A stretch of 64,000 nucleotides of DNA from a virus: IMG/VR virus record IMGVR_UViG_3300008262_000024, positions 28,843-92,842 of that record. One strand, 5' to 3'. The translations under genes and the position numbers were made by a program. The notes under the pieces are model-generated. The model was given only the letters and a program-made list of their open reading frames with translations. It had not been told where the DNA came from and searched no databases. Shown here one piece after another: positions 32,276-40,656 of the stretch (position 1 is the stretch's first letter; each line of letters begins with the position of its first letter).

Positions 32276-32784
32276 AGTTTCCAGGGTTTGTATAAAGTTT
32301 TTTTACCAGATTTATATGCTCTTAATACTTGCATTCTATTGTTATCATTAGAATATGATATGTGAATCCATGAAGGATTCTCATCAGAACCAAATTCTAA
32401 TATACATTGATCAAATTTAAAATCAGGATCTGCACATAAATCTTTTATTACAGATACTAAAGAACCATTAAATTCTTTACCATCTTTAATAAAGTTAATA
32501 TCTGCTGCCTGACCATAACAGTGCTGTGAAGTTTGTACAGGTTTACCATTAATAATAGTATATGCACCACCTATTTTAGCATTAAGTCTAGGACATCTAT
32601 AACCTGAAGTTACAGTAATACTAGCTTTTAATGCATCTCTAATAGGTTGTAGTACTTTTGTACACAACAAAGTTAAATTGTTTATTACCTCATCAGGAGG
32701 ATTGAATTGCTCATCAAATCCCCATCTACTTGCTGTCTGAGATTTTAACATCTCATCTAAGCTAAAGTTTCTACTAAGTTTCAT
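32272..32784 (-). CDS. M15-family zinc peptidase endolysin
   Basis: A 170-residue peptidase M15 (D-Ala-D-Ala carboxypeptidase/L-Ala-D-Glu type) domain covers the whole protein. It has SGYRC at 60-64, SQHCYGQAAD with H88 and D95, and WIHIS with H141. These are the zinc ligands His, Asp and His, with the SxHxxGxAxD core. It should cut peptide links of peptidoglycan and so open the wall at lysis. Its start lies inside the end of the holin-like gene (11-base overlap), and its stop overlaps the spanin-like gene. This looks like a compact lysis cassette. Confidence 0.88.
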   Translation of the reverse strand: MKLSRNFSLDEMLKSQTASRWGFDEQFNPPDEVINNLTLLCTKVLQPIRDALKASITVTSGYRCPRLNAKIGGAYTIINGKPVQTSQHCYGQAADINFIKDGKEFNGSLVSVIKDLCADPDFKFDQCILEFGSDENPSWIHISYSNDNNRMQVLRAYKSGKKTLYKPWKL

Positions 32785-33034
32785 TTTCTGTCTGTTTTTC
32801 TATTTTTGTTTTTATTTTAGTCAAACCCATCCCTCCTAGTATAACAGATGTCATTGTTATTAATACTATTTCTACTAATTCTGAATTAGGTATTTGATTT
32901 TTTTTATAAAGTATAATTCCTGTTGTAATAAAGAATCCTATTACAAATGCAAATACAGTTAATCTTTTATGATCTATCTTACCATTGTTTCCTTTAAAAG
33001 ATTCAATGAAAGAGTTCTTAACTATTTTTGACAT
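32774..33034 (-). CDS. Holin-like two-helix membrane protein
   Basis: The protein of 86 residues (MSKIVKNSF start) has two hydrophobic helices (about LTVFAFVIGFFITTGIILY and LVEIVLITMTSVILGGMGL) and a charged C terminus. Size and topology fit a small holin that releases the endolysins. A longer form from 33070 would add twelve residues but overlap the upstream gene by 53 bases; the ATG at 33034 cuts this to 17 bases and is preferred. It sits directly upstream of the M15 endolysin. Confidence 0.6.
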   Translation of the reverse strand: MSKIVKNSFIESFKGNNGKIDHKRLTVFAFVIGFFITTGIILYKKNQIPNSELVEIVLITMTSVILGGMGLTKIKTKIEKQTENET

Positions 33035-33326
33035 ATTTCTCAAGTTCTGCTTTAAGTTGTTGAATTTCATTTGCTTGTCTTATATTTTCTTGTTCTAATT
33101 CTGCTATTCTTTTAACTAATTTTTCTTCTAATAGATATGCTTCATGTTCTCTTTGTTCAAGAATAGTAATCTTTTTTTCAAGTCTATCTATTTCACTATA
33201 TAGTTTATCTTGAATTTCAGCAAGCATATCTACTGTATCTTTCTTTTTACTAAATAATCTAGGTACAATTGTAGTTACTACAGCTGAACCTAGTGCAATT
33301 AAAGCTAAAAGAATTGGTTGATTCAT
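33018..33326 (-). CDS. Membrane-anchored coiled-coil lysis protein (i-spanin-like)
   Basis: 102 residues: an N-terminal membrane helix (about residues 4-24, ILLALIALGSAVVTTIVPRL) followed by an unbroken coiled coil rich in Glu, Lys and Leu to the end. That is the shape of an inner-membrane spanin subunit. It lies next to the holin-like and M15 genes. It could pair with the product of 31688-32275. An alternative is a second holin or an antiholin. Confidence 0.5.
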   Translation of the reverse strand: MNQPILLALIALGSAVVTTIVPRLFSKKKDTVDMLAEIQDKLYSEIDRLEKKITILEQREHEAYLLEEKLVKRIAELEQENIRQANEIQQLKAELEKYVKNS

Positions 33327-33334
33327 AAGTTAGG

Positions 33335-33886
33335 TTATTTAAAAAGTGTTACTCTACCAAATTTGGTGTATTGTTTATTGTTTACATCTTTATAACTAAG
33401 TTTATAGGTATAGACATCATCTTGGCAAATTTCACCTTTGTATGTACCATCCCATCTATTGTTTAAATCATTACTTACAAAAAGTAATTCTCCCCATCTA
33501 TTCCAGATAGTAAGTTTAAAATCTTTAATGTTAATTCCATAAGCACCAAATGTATCATTAACTCTATCATCATTAGGTGTAAATGAATTAGGTATCCATA
33601 AAAAACTTTCCTTACATTCAATGATTTGTAATACTAATAAGTCTTTAGTATAACAATAACCATTGCTAAAAGTAGCAGTAATTACATATGTACCCAAGTC
33701 ACTGATAGTTATTGTCATAACATCATCATTAACTTGGTAAGGTATTAAAGGGGAAACACTCCAGTTTATAGATTGTGCTGAAGTGTTTGCTCTTATTTCC
33801 TTCTGAATATATGAATCACATAATTCATATGTTGTTTGTGCCATGAGATTCATACTTATCAATAATGTAAGTAGTGTATATTTCAT
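33335..33886 (-). CDS. Secreted protein with T9SS type B sorting domain
   Basis: A signal peptide (MKYTLLTLLISMNLMAQ, cut after AQ) is followed by a small Ig-like part. The last 85-90 residues have WIPNSFTPNDDRVNDTF, LTIWNRWGELLF, WDGTYKG and DVYTYKLSYKD in the order of the type B sorting domain of the type IX secretion system (CHU_C / gliding-motility C-terminal domain). In Bacteroidota this domain takes proteins across the outer membrane. I infer that the phage protein is placed on the host surface or released. Its ATG overlaps the previous stop (TAATG), so it is translated with the 200-residue secreted protein. Such domains are normally at the end of far longer adhesins; this one is unusually short. 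Confidence 0.8.
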   Translation of the reverse strand: MKYTLLTLLISMNLMAQTTYELCDSYIQKEIRANTSAQSINWSVSPLIPYQVNDDVMTITISDLGTYVITATFSNGYCYTKDLLVLQIIECKESFLWIPNSFTPNDDRVNDTFGAYGINIKDFKLTIWNRWGELLFVSNDLNNRWDGTYKGEICQDDVYTYKLSYKDVNNKQYTKFGRVTLFK

Positions 33887-34446
33887 TAGTCAGTATATAT
33901 TATTCCAGTAGGTAAAGGTTCTACAGTTGCAGTACCTGCTCCAGTAATAGAACAGCCATTTGCAGTCTGAGAAACAACAGTTATATTATAAGTTCCAGGT
34001 GCTAATCCTGCAGGATTAAAAGTATTTCCTGATACTCCAGGTCCATTAAATATAGGATTAGTACCAAGATTTTGTCCTGTAATAGTTACATTACCACCAT
34101 CTTGACATAATACTATAGGGTCTATTGTAGCAATAACATTAGGTTGTACAGTTATATTAGCTACTGTTGTAAATTGACAACCTGCTGCATTAGTTTCTGT
34201 CATAGTCATAGTGTATACTCCAGGTGTTAACCAAGTAACTTGTATTTGTTGTCCAACAACAGTAAATGCTTGTGGAGGTAAAATGTTAAATGTATATGTT
34301 GAAGTAGGGTTAACTACTTGATCTCCATAGAAATGTACTGCATTAGGACATACTACTTGTCCATCAGCAATATTAGGTGTTGGTACCTGTCCAAATATTG
34401 TTATAGTTAACAATATAAAAAATAATGACAAAAACAAATTTTTCAT
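33886..34446 (-). CDS. Secreted PKD/Ig-like protein
   Basis: From the ATG at 34446 the protein (186 residues) starts with a clean signal peptide (MKNLFLSLFFILLTITIFGQ). Two Ig/PKD-like beta domains follow, with GVYTMTMTETNAAGC and GTYNITVVSQTANGC repeats as in Bacteroidota surface adhesins. It ends in PLPTGIIYTD, which looks like the first strand of a further repeat that is absent. A longer start at 34488 would put a poor extra segment before the signal peptide and overlap a promoter-like box, so 34446 is preferred. Function unknown; surface binding is a guess. Confidence 0.6.
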   Translation of the reverse strand: MKNLFLSLFFILLTITIFGQVPTPNIADGQVVCPNAVHFYGDQVVNPTSTYTFNILPPQAFTVVGQQIQVTWLTPGVYTMTMTETNAAGCQFTTVANITVQPNVIATIDPIVLCQDGGNVTITGQNLGTNPIFNGPGVSGNTFNPAGLAPGTYNITVVSQTANGCSITGAGTATVEPLPTGIIYTD

Positions 34447-34460
34447 AACAAATCTTTTAA

Positions 34461-34468
34461 CAAATATA
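34461..34468 (-). promoter_or_regulatory. -7-like box TATATTTG
   Basis: Exact TATATTTG on the minus strand, ending 14 bases before the preferred ATG at 34446 of the PKD-like secreted gene. It supports that start over the longer one. No -33 element is seen. Confidence 0.35.
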
Positions 34469-34494
34469 CTTAATATACAGATTACCATTTATAC

Positions 34495-34962
34495 CTAATA
34501 GTTTACATTATATTTGTTAAATAAATCCTTAAAATAAGATACATTATCTACATAGATATAATACTTATTTTCAGTAACTATATTGTATATTTTTAATCTA
34601 TATACTAAGTGAGATTTTAACCAATCAGACTCTTTTTCTGACAGGTTATACATTGCTAATATTTCACAAGAAAGTCTACTATAACTCTTGATAGTTAATG
34701 AATCAGAGTTAGAGTAAAATGTTAAATCAGTCTCATCAGAACAATAAGAATCTAAAGGAGGACCTTTTCTAAGTTCTATTCCATGAGGTAATTTATCTTT
34801 ATAATACAGTTTAATAGTCCTTATATACCAATACTTAGGACCTAGATCTTCATTCTCAATAATAGGTACAATTCTTACATCACCTTTTGTAAAAGGTTCT
34901 GGAGAACTTCCTACTGAAAACAGTAATATTGCAAAAAATGATATTAAAAATTTGTATTTCAT
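34495..34962 (-). CDS. Secreted protein of unknown function
   Basis: 155 residues with a signal peptide (MKYKFLISFFAILLFSVGSS) and no recognised domain. The mature part is mixed alpha-beta with two cysteines and many tyrosines. It belongs to the four-gene secreted cassette between the two lysins. Its start codon lies in the 3' arm of a perfect 12-bp hairpin, so translation may be controlled. A role at the host surface or in the periplasm is possible. Confidence 0.55.
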   Translation of the reverse strand: MKYKFLISFFAILLFSVGSSPEPFTKGDVRIVPIIENEDLGPKYWYIRTIKLYYKDKLPHGIELRKGPPLDSYCSDETDLTFYSNSDSLTIKSYSRLSCEILAMYNLSEKESDWLKSHLVYRLKIYNIVTENKYYIYVDNVSYFKDLFNKYNVNY

Positions 34963-34994
34963 AAGATAAATATTACATCGTATATCTTATGAAA
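34957..34994. promoter_or_regulatory. 12-bp hairpin covering a start codon
   Basis: TTTCATAAGATA at 34957-34968 is the exact reverse complement of 34983-34994, with a 14-base loop. On the minus-strand transcript the 3' arm contains the ATG of the secreted-protein gene (34960-34962). A -7-like box lies 15 bases upstream, so the hairpin would form the start of the mRNA. It could block ribosome access or be a protein-binding palindrome. Confidence 0.6.
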
Positions 34995-35009
34995 CACCTT
35001 ATTTCACTG

Positions 35010-35017
35010 CAAATATA
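35010..35017 (-). promoter_or_regulatory. -7-like box TATATTTG
   Basis: Reads TATATTTG on the minus strand and matches the Bacteroidota -7 consensus TAnnTTTG. It sits in the only sizeable gap of the secreted cassette, before the 155-residue gene. No clear -33 TTTG is present at 19-21 bases. Confidence 0.35.
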
Positions 35018-35043
35018 AGCAAAAATTATACTACTTATTCTAC

Positions 35044-36396
35044 CTAATTTGTGTATATAGCAGCAGTAGGATCTGGTACAACTACAATGGGTAACTGAAC
35101 TGTTCTAACACATCCATTAAATGATACTAAATTTAACTGATAATTTGTACTTACAGATGGTGTAACATTAATACTTTGTGTAGTTTGATTAGTAGGTAAC
35201 CATTGATAAGATTGATAACCATTAGGTGCAGTTAATGTTATAGTTTCTCCTACACATATAGTATCAGGATATGCATCTAAAAATGATTGTGAACATGCAG
35301 CATCTATGTAAGCATAACCATAGTGTGCACTTTGAGTACAATCTCCTGTAGTAAATTCTGCTGTAACTGCTTGTCCTATATAGTTATCTAGGTCTACATT
35401 TACTGTACTCCAAGGTTTATATCTAACTCCTGTACAAGTTGTTGAGTTAAAAAACCCAGGTAAATTACTAGCAGCAGATACTACAAACTCTGAACATGGT
35501 ATTACATTACCATTTTGATCTCTTAATAATGCTCTAAAAAAAGGTTGTTCATTAGATGTATGACCAGGATCTTCAAACACTACAGCATATCTATATGTAA
35601 AACTATTATTAGTATTAGTTACCATAAATGTTTGTGTTAATTGTTCTGCTTGTGAATTAACATTAGCATCACCTAATCTAACAGAATACGGTCCACCTAA
35701 TGGATCTACTCTTGGAAATCCTGCACAAGGATCATTACCACCTGTCATTATAGTATGTCTTCCATTAACTATACCTAATGCTGTTGCATCATAATTAGGT
35801 GTTGGTGCATCAATATAAGCTCTTGTAGATAAACCTGTTGTACCAAACCATCCTGTAAAATTGTTATTATTAAATCCAATATTAGTACAGGCAGGTTGAA
35901 CTGGTACAGGAGTAAATTGAATATTTAAATCAAATTGATAACAGTTTGAGAATATGTTTCCCCAAACATAAGTATCTACTAAAACAAAATAAGTTTGTCC
36001 TCCTTGTACATATTCAACTATAGATGCATTACTAGTTGCAGTATTGTAAAGTGAAAATCCCATACATGCTCCTGCAGTTCCAGGACATGCACTTGATAAT
36101 ACAAGTGTTGGATATGTATTTGTAGCTGGTTGTACATCATTAAGAACAATATTTATATAACCATCTTGAAGTGGAACAAAACTATATAACCAATCTTGTC
36201 CACCATAATAATTACCTGTAGCAGTAAATATACAGGGATTACTTCCTGTATAATCATTTAAATCACCACAAGTAGTTTGATTATTAGTAAAAAATGGTAG
36301 AGTTACAGGATTAGCTGCAGCACCTGTACAAGTATTAGAACCTTGTGAATATACTTTAGTATATATAAGTAGTATAATTAAAATATACCTAATCAT
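35044..36396 (-). CDS. Secreted adhesin-like protein, 450 aa
   Basis: A signal peptide (MIRYILIILLIYTKVYSQ) precedes a beta-rich protein that resembles Bacteroidota cell-surface proteins. A jelly-roll-like domain (about residues 50-160, with YFVLVDTYVWG) is followed by a long central domain with paired cysteines, then a PKD/Ig-like repeat (DTICVGETITLTAPNGYQSYQW). It ends in VPDPTAAIYTN, much like the tail of the 186-residue secreted protein. There is no sorting domain in the chain itself. It is the first gene of the secreted cassette, directly downstream of the GH24 lysozyme gene. Role unknown; binding host or environmental glycans is possible. Confidence 0.6.
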   Translation of the reverse strand: MIRYILIILLIYTKVYSQGSNTCTGAAANPVTLPFFTNNQTTCGDLNDYTGSNPCIFTATGNYYGGQDWLYSFVPLQDGYINIVLNDVQPATNTYPTLVLSSACPGTAGACMGFSLYNTATSNASIVEYVQGGQTYFVLVDTYVWGNIFSNCYQFDLNIQFTPVPVQPACTNIGFNNNNFTGWFGTTGLSTRAYIDAPTPNYDATALGIVNGRHTIMTGGNDPCAGFPRVDPLGGPYSVRLGDANVNSQAEQLTQTFMVTNTNNSFTYRYAVVFEDPGHTSNEQPFFRALLRDQNGNVIPCSEFVVSAASNLPGFFNSTTCTGVRYKPWSTVNVDLDNYIGQAVTAEFTTGDCTQSAHYGYAYIDAACSQSFLDAYPDTICVGETITLTAPNGYQSYQWLPTNQTTQSINVTPSVSTNYQLNLVSFNGCVRTVQLPIVVVPDPTAAIYTN

Positions 36397-36401
36397 ATAT
36401 A

Positions 36402-36409
36402 CAAATATA
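36402..36409 (-). promoter_or_regulatory. -7-like box TATATTTG, near-leaderless
   Basis: TATATTTG on the minus strand ends 5 bases before the ATG of the 450-residue secreted gene, between it and the lysozyme stop. If active it would give a nearly leaderless mRNA. No -33 TTTG lies at normal distance, so chance in AT-rich DNA is possible. Confidence 0.3.
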
Positions 36410-36868
36410 CTAACTAAAGTACAAACTTGCTTCTTCTTCTCTTCTTCTAACTAGACCTTTAAGAGTTTTACCACCTGCTTTTACCCACTTCATAAACTCA
36501 GTTTTTATAGTAGGATCATTTGGATTAGCATTTATTTTCTTTAATAATGTACTAGCTTTAAGATTAGCTGGACCCAGATTAAAGCAAAAAGATACTAATG
36601 CATCAAATTGATTTTGATTAAGTTTATCTGTACAATAACTATCTACATATTGCTCAAATTTTTCTAAATGTTTCTTTAGAATAACCTCAGCAACAGCTTC
36701 ATTTATTGGATCATCAGTTAATTTAACTTTAGTACCATCAGGATAGAATGTTGCACCAAAACCAATTGTAGCTACATTAGCAGGACAGAGGTATGGTTTA
36801 GATCTAAATCCTTCATACTTTTTAATAAGGTCTACACCCTTTTTACTTGTTTTAGTTATTTTAGTCAT
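36410..36868 (-). CDS. GH24 lysozyme (endolysin)
   Basis: 152 residues, the normal length for a phage GH24 muramidase, with the full domain. The catalytic region is KKYEGFRSKPYLCPANVATIGFG: Glu19, eight residues, Cys28, five residues, Thr34. This is the GH24 Glu-x8-Asp/Cys-x5-Thr triad in its cysteine form. The later LNQNQFDALVSFCFNLGP and LKGLVRRREEEASLY are standard. It cuts the glycan chain of peptidoglycan. There is no signal peptide, so release needs the holin. It is 3.3 kb away from the other lysis genes, separated by the secreted cassette. Confidence 0.92.
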   Translation of the reverse strand: MTKITKTSKKGVDLIKKYEGFRSKPYLCPANVATIGFGATFYPDGTKVKLTDDPINEAVAEVILKKHLEKFEQYVDSYCTDKLNQNQFDALVSFCFNLGPANLKASTLLKKINANPNDPTIKTEFMKWVKAGGKTLKGLVRRREEEASLYFS

Positions 36869-36874
36869 AGTTAA

Positions 36875-38596
36875 TTAATTTACAAAGGTATATCCAACAG
36901 TAGCAGCAGTTGAAGGTACAGGAGCTATACCCGTTCCCCAATTGAAGGTAGTTGTAACGGTTCCATTAAAAGTATAAATAGTCTGTTTTATTGGACTACC
37001 AACACCATTGTTACCTGATGAGTCTATGTTTGTTGGACTAACATATTCAACCTGCTGTTGAGCTGTATTTTCTAAATTAAATATTGCTTTAGTTGGAGCT
37101 GTTGATGCATTTAATAATATAGAACCAAAAGGACCTCCACCAAGCATAAGTAAATCATTCAATATGCTATAAGTTACTGCTGATTTTAATGTAATATTTC
37201 TTAAGGCACTTGATGTATTAATTGCTTGAAGTCTATCTACTGTAAATCCAAATGTTGTTGGAGATGTAAATGATGTAGTTGATGAAAGCGATAATCTAAG
37301 TAATGCACAGTTTAGTGTTGAACTTAAATTTAATGTTCCTGTATTTATTTCTAAATAAGAAAACTTAAAAGAAGGAACTGCACATGAATAGTTAAGTTGT
37401 GAAGTAACAGCATTTCCACTTATAAATATTACAGATGTACTGCTTTGAGTAACAGTACCAGATGTATGTGTCCATGAATATGTTGATCCTGATGGAATAA
37501 ACAATCTAAATGGATATAATGGATTAGCAGGATTAAAAACTACACTACCACCACCTGTTTTATTAATTGTCAAACTCTTAACTTGAATATTTGTAGTATT
37601 TGTCCAAGTTGTTACTGTACTTGTTGTTGTACCACTAAATTCTAATATATCTATTGTGCAGTTTGATGTACTTGAATGATTCCAATTTCCTTCCAATAAT
37701 AATCTTGAACCACCTGTTGATGTGATAACCATTGTACCATCAATTCTTATGAATGATTTAATAACAGTATCTGTTGCTAACGACAATGTTCCTTGCACAT
37801 AAGCTATGAAGTCTGAATTATTTGAAGCATTAAATCCTGATAGCGTTAATGTTCCTCCATTACTAAATGTATGTGTAGAAACAGCAGTAAATTGTCCACC
37901 AGATTCTACCGTAAAGAAATGATTTCCTGATGAAATGTTTCCACTTCCAGAAGTTGTATATGTACTGCCAGAAACAAATGAAACTCTTAAATTAGTAGCA
38001 ATACCACCTGTTGCAATAAATGTCTTTGAAGTACCATATCCTTTGATGGTAACATGGTCTGTTGCATTAGTAAGGACAGCTCTAATATCAATATTACCTC
38101 CTATCCTTAAATCAATTGTAGTTCCTGTAGCAGCTTTAAAATTATGCGTAGATGTGTTAGTTATTAAATTACCTTGAAAATCTGCATTTCCAGCAAAGGT
38201 TAATGTATTACCTCCACCCATATTACCAGTATTCAAATTTACTGGCAATATTTTCCCATTTGCTGTGAAAGTTAAATTAACATTTCTTGGCAAAAAACTA
38301 TAAGATGTGACTGTAGCATTTGTACTATAAGTAGTAGCTGCACCTAATGTTGTATTTCCACAAGTAAGGTTTGCTCCAAATGTAAATGTTCCTGTATAAC
38401 CTGTAAAATCTATGGTTAAAACATTAGCAGCTGCAGTAAGAGTTACTATGCCAGTACCAGAATTAGCATCAAAAAACACATCATCAGCTACTGTTGGAAC
38501 AGAAGCCCCTCCTGCACCACCAGATGTAGCAGACCATTTAGTACCTGCTGTTCCATCCCAATTAGCTGTTCCTCCTACCCAATACCTTAAAGCCAT
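36875..38596 (-). CDS. Tail fibre / appendage protein
   Basis: 573 residues starting MALRYWVGGTANWDGTAG and SGGAGGASVPTVADDVFFDANSG, an N-terminal module found in tail or appendage proteins of many marine and gut phages. The rest is a Thr/Ser/Asn-rich beta repeat region with solenoid character. It is the last of the fibre genes, overlapping the 81-residue gene by 1 base. A receptor-binding or fibre role is inferred. Confidence 0.65.
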   Translation of the reverse strand: MALRYWVGGTANWDGTAGTKWSATSGGAGGASVPTVADDVFFDANSGTGIVTLTAAANVLTIDFTGYTGTFTFGANLTCGNTTLGAATTYSTNATVTSYSFLPRNVNLTFTANGKILPVNLNTGNMGGGNTLTFAGNADFQGNLITNTSTHNFKAATGTTIDLRIGGNIDIRAVLTNATDHVTIKGYGTSKTFIATGGIATNLRVSFVSGSTYTTSGSGNISSGNHFFTVESGGQFTAVSTHTFSNGGTLTLSGFNASNNSDFIAYVQGTLSLATDTVIKSFIRIDGTMVITSTGGSRLLLEGNWNHSSTSNCTIDILEFSGTTTSTVTTWTNTTNIQVKSLTINKTGGGSVVFNPANPLYPFRLFIPSGSTYSWTHTSGTVTQSSTSVIFISGNAVTSQLNYSCAVPSFKFSYLEINTGTLNLSSTLNCALLRLSLSSTTSFTSPTTFGFTVDRLQAINTSSALRNITLKSAVTYSILNDLLMLGGGPFGSILLNASTAPTKAIFNLENTAQQQVEYVSPTNIDSSGNNGVGSPIKQTIYTFNGTVTTTFNWGTGIAPVPSTAATVGYTFVN

Positions 38597-38841
38597 TACT
38601 CAATAACTATTTCTTGATTTAATGGTAGTGAAGCAACTATATTAGGTAGATTAGCAATTGCCTCTCTTCTCCATTGCTCACTTTTTCCGTGATTTACAAT
38701 GCTTTCAGTTATTTGTTGTTCATTCAATGGAACAGGAATAGGAATCTCTGCTGTATAAATATCTCCATCAAATTTGTATTCAACAGTTGCAAATAAAACA
38801 CCATCAGGTGTTGTACGTGTAGATATAATTTTATATGTCAT
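38596..38841 (-). CDS. Small protein between fibre genes
   Basis: 81 residues, unrecognised. Two beta strands with VEYKFDGDIYTAEIPIPVP, then a helix. It overlaps both neighbours (4 bases with the 605-residue fibre gene, 1 base with the 573-residue one), so it is translated with the fibres. A fibre chaperone or joint protein is possible but not shown. Confidence 0.5.
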   Translation of the reverse strand: MTYKIISTRTTPDGVLFATVEYKFDGDIYTAEIPIPVPLNEQQITESIVNHGKSEQWRREAIANLPNIVASLPLNQEIVIE

Positions 38842-40655
38842 GTCTTTGTTATTTGTATTGTTAAGTTAGCCCAAGTAATAGTAGTAATAGCAGATATAGT
38901 AAACCCTATGTAATCACCTGCTGTTACTGTTGCTTGAGAACCAATATAAGTAGGAGTTAGGTTTTGATTTTTTTGTTGAGAAGATAGTGAAGGTGCTGTT
39001 ACATATACATCATCTGCTGTTGTTGTAGGTGGATAGTTAGCATATGTATCTTTAAAAACTGTTATAGTACAGCTACCTGATACATCTGCTACTAATGTCC
39101 AACTTGTTAGTGTTCCGTTATAAGGAACTTGAACATATGCAGTTTTAGTTTGTATAACTTGTCCTCCTCCATCAAATGTAACACCGCAAGAGCCTGTTTT
39201 AATGCTTGTATTAAGTAGTGTATTTACACTTGTTGTCTTCCATTGACCAGGAGAAACAGTGCTGTCATAATACAGAGTATCATTAAGACTTGGTGATTGT
39301 GCTTGTACATTATGCAGTTCATCAAGCTCATAGCCATTCTGAATATTTACATACATTCTACCTGCTGAACCATTACTCGCTGTAGTAACTATTCCAACAT
39401 AAACTAAGTGATTTGGAGCATATGGTTTTACTTTTGTAATAGACCCTGCTGTTGCCCCTAAGTATACAGGATCACCATCAGACCAAGTTGCTGTTGGAAG
39501 TATATTTAACCCATCCAACAATCCTTGCATCATTATAAGCCCTTTTTGATTTGCAGCTATTGATGTAGACAATACAACACCTACTGTTCTTGCTGATGTA
39601 GCATCAGATGTATTATTAGCTAACTTGACAGTCATTCTATCTCCTTGGCCACCAAAAGCATAAACAACTTGACCTTTTGTTATGGTTACAGAATCATCAT
39701 TAGTAACATAACCAAGAAGCGTATTAGGAGCTGTACCAATAGTCTGAAATCCATTTAACGTAGAATTATAAACACAAAGCATTTCTGCTCCTGATATTAT
39801 ATCTCCACCTATTAATGCACCATCATTGTTTCTGTAAAGTGTTCTTGCTCCTAATGAGTTTATGTTTAAAGTACATCCTGTAGTATTCCCATTAGTAAAC
39901 CTAATAAGATATGCATCTCCATCATTATAAGATGTAACACCGCTTATAGTTGTAGTATATGTGTCAGTACCTGATGCAGTTCCTTTAGGTATTCCACCAG
40001 TTACTGTAGAACTTATAGTAAAACTTGGATATGTTCCTGAAATACCAATACCTGTTCCTGCAGTTAATGATACAGTTTGGTCTGGCAAAGTGTTAGTAAT
40101 AGTAAAACTTGGATAAGTTCCAGAAGTGCTAATACCAGTTCCACTATTTAAAACTACAGTTTGGTCAGGAGCAGTATTAGTTATTGTAATATTAGGTGTA
40201 GTTGTAGGATTAGTAACTGATGCAGATATACCTGTACTTGCAGTAACACCAACAGAAGTTACAGTTCCTGAACCTCCACCACCAGTTGCATCAAAAGTAA
40301 TGTTACCTAAACCATCATCAGTTATAGTCATATTAGTACCTGCAACAAGATTTAATAGTGTTTGATCACCATTAGGTGTACCATTAGTTTCTAATGCTAA
40401 TCCTGAAGAAGATATAGTTTGTAAAGTAACTCCTGTTATTCTACCCCATTGATCTATTTGTAAAACAGGAACTTGAGTACTGCTACCATAAGTTCCTGCT
40501 ATAACACCTGTTAAGGTTAGGTTTGCTGTTAGATTTAAATTACTTAAAGTAAAATCAATATTAGCACTATCTGTTACAAAGAAAGGAGTAGCATTAACCT
40601 GCTGTGTAGGAGGTTGAATACTAAAGTCTTTTCTTTTGTTTCCAAAAAATGGCAT
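38838..40655 (-). CDS. Tail fibre with repeated beta motifs
   Basis: 605 residues. Residues about 140-215 contain repeats of PDQTVxLxxGTGIxxSGTYPSFTI, two near-identical copies and a degenerate third. A Gly-rich hinge (TGGGGSGTVTSVG) is followed by a more globular head domain with NGYELDELHNVQAQ, a motif common at the end of phage fibre shafts, and a C-terminal beta sandwich. Repeated strands with a terminal head suggest a trimeric fibre that binds host surface. Confidence 0.7.
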   Translation of the reverse strand: MPFFGNKRKDFSIQPPTQQVNATPFFVTDSANIDFTLSNLNLTANLTLTGVIAGTYGSSTQVPVLQIDQWGRITGVTLQTISSSGLALETNGTPNGDQTLLNLVAGTNMTITDDGLGNITFDATGGGGSGTVTSVGVTASTGISASVTNPTTTPNITITNTAPDQTVVLNSGTGISTSGTYPSFTITNTLPDQTVSLTAGTGIGISGTYPSFTISSTVTGGIPKGTASGTDTYTTTISGVTSYNDGDAYLIRFTNGNTTGCTLNINSLGARTLYRNNDGALIGGDIISGAEMLCVYNSTLNGFQTIGTAPNTLLGYVTNDDSVTITKGQVVYAFGGQGDRMTVKLANNTSDATSARTVGVVLSTSIAANQKGLIMMQGLLDGLNILPTATWSDGDPVYLGATAGSITKVKPYAPNHLVYVGIVTTASNGSAGRMYVNIQNGYELDELHNVQAQSPSLNDTLYYDSTVSPGQWKTTSVNTLLNTSIKTGSCGVTFDGGGQVIQTKTAYVQVPYNGTLTSWTLVADVSGSCTITVFKDTYANYPPTTTADDVYVTAPSLSSQQKNQNLTPTYIGSQATVTAGDYIGFTISAITTITWANLTIQITKT

Positions 40656-40656
40656 A

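Noticed and set aside
33335-34488. Two secreted genes as one frameshifted gene
   Set aside because: Each has its own signal peptide and the TAATG junction is a normal coupled start.
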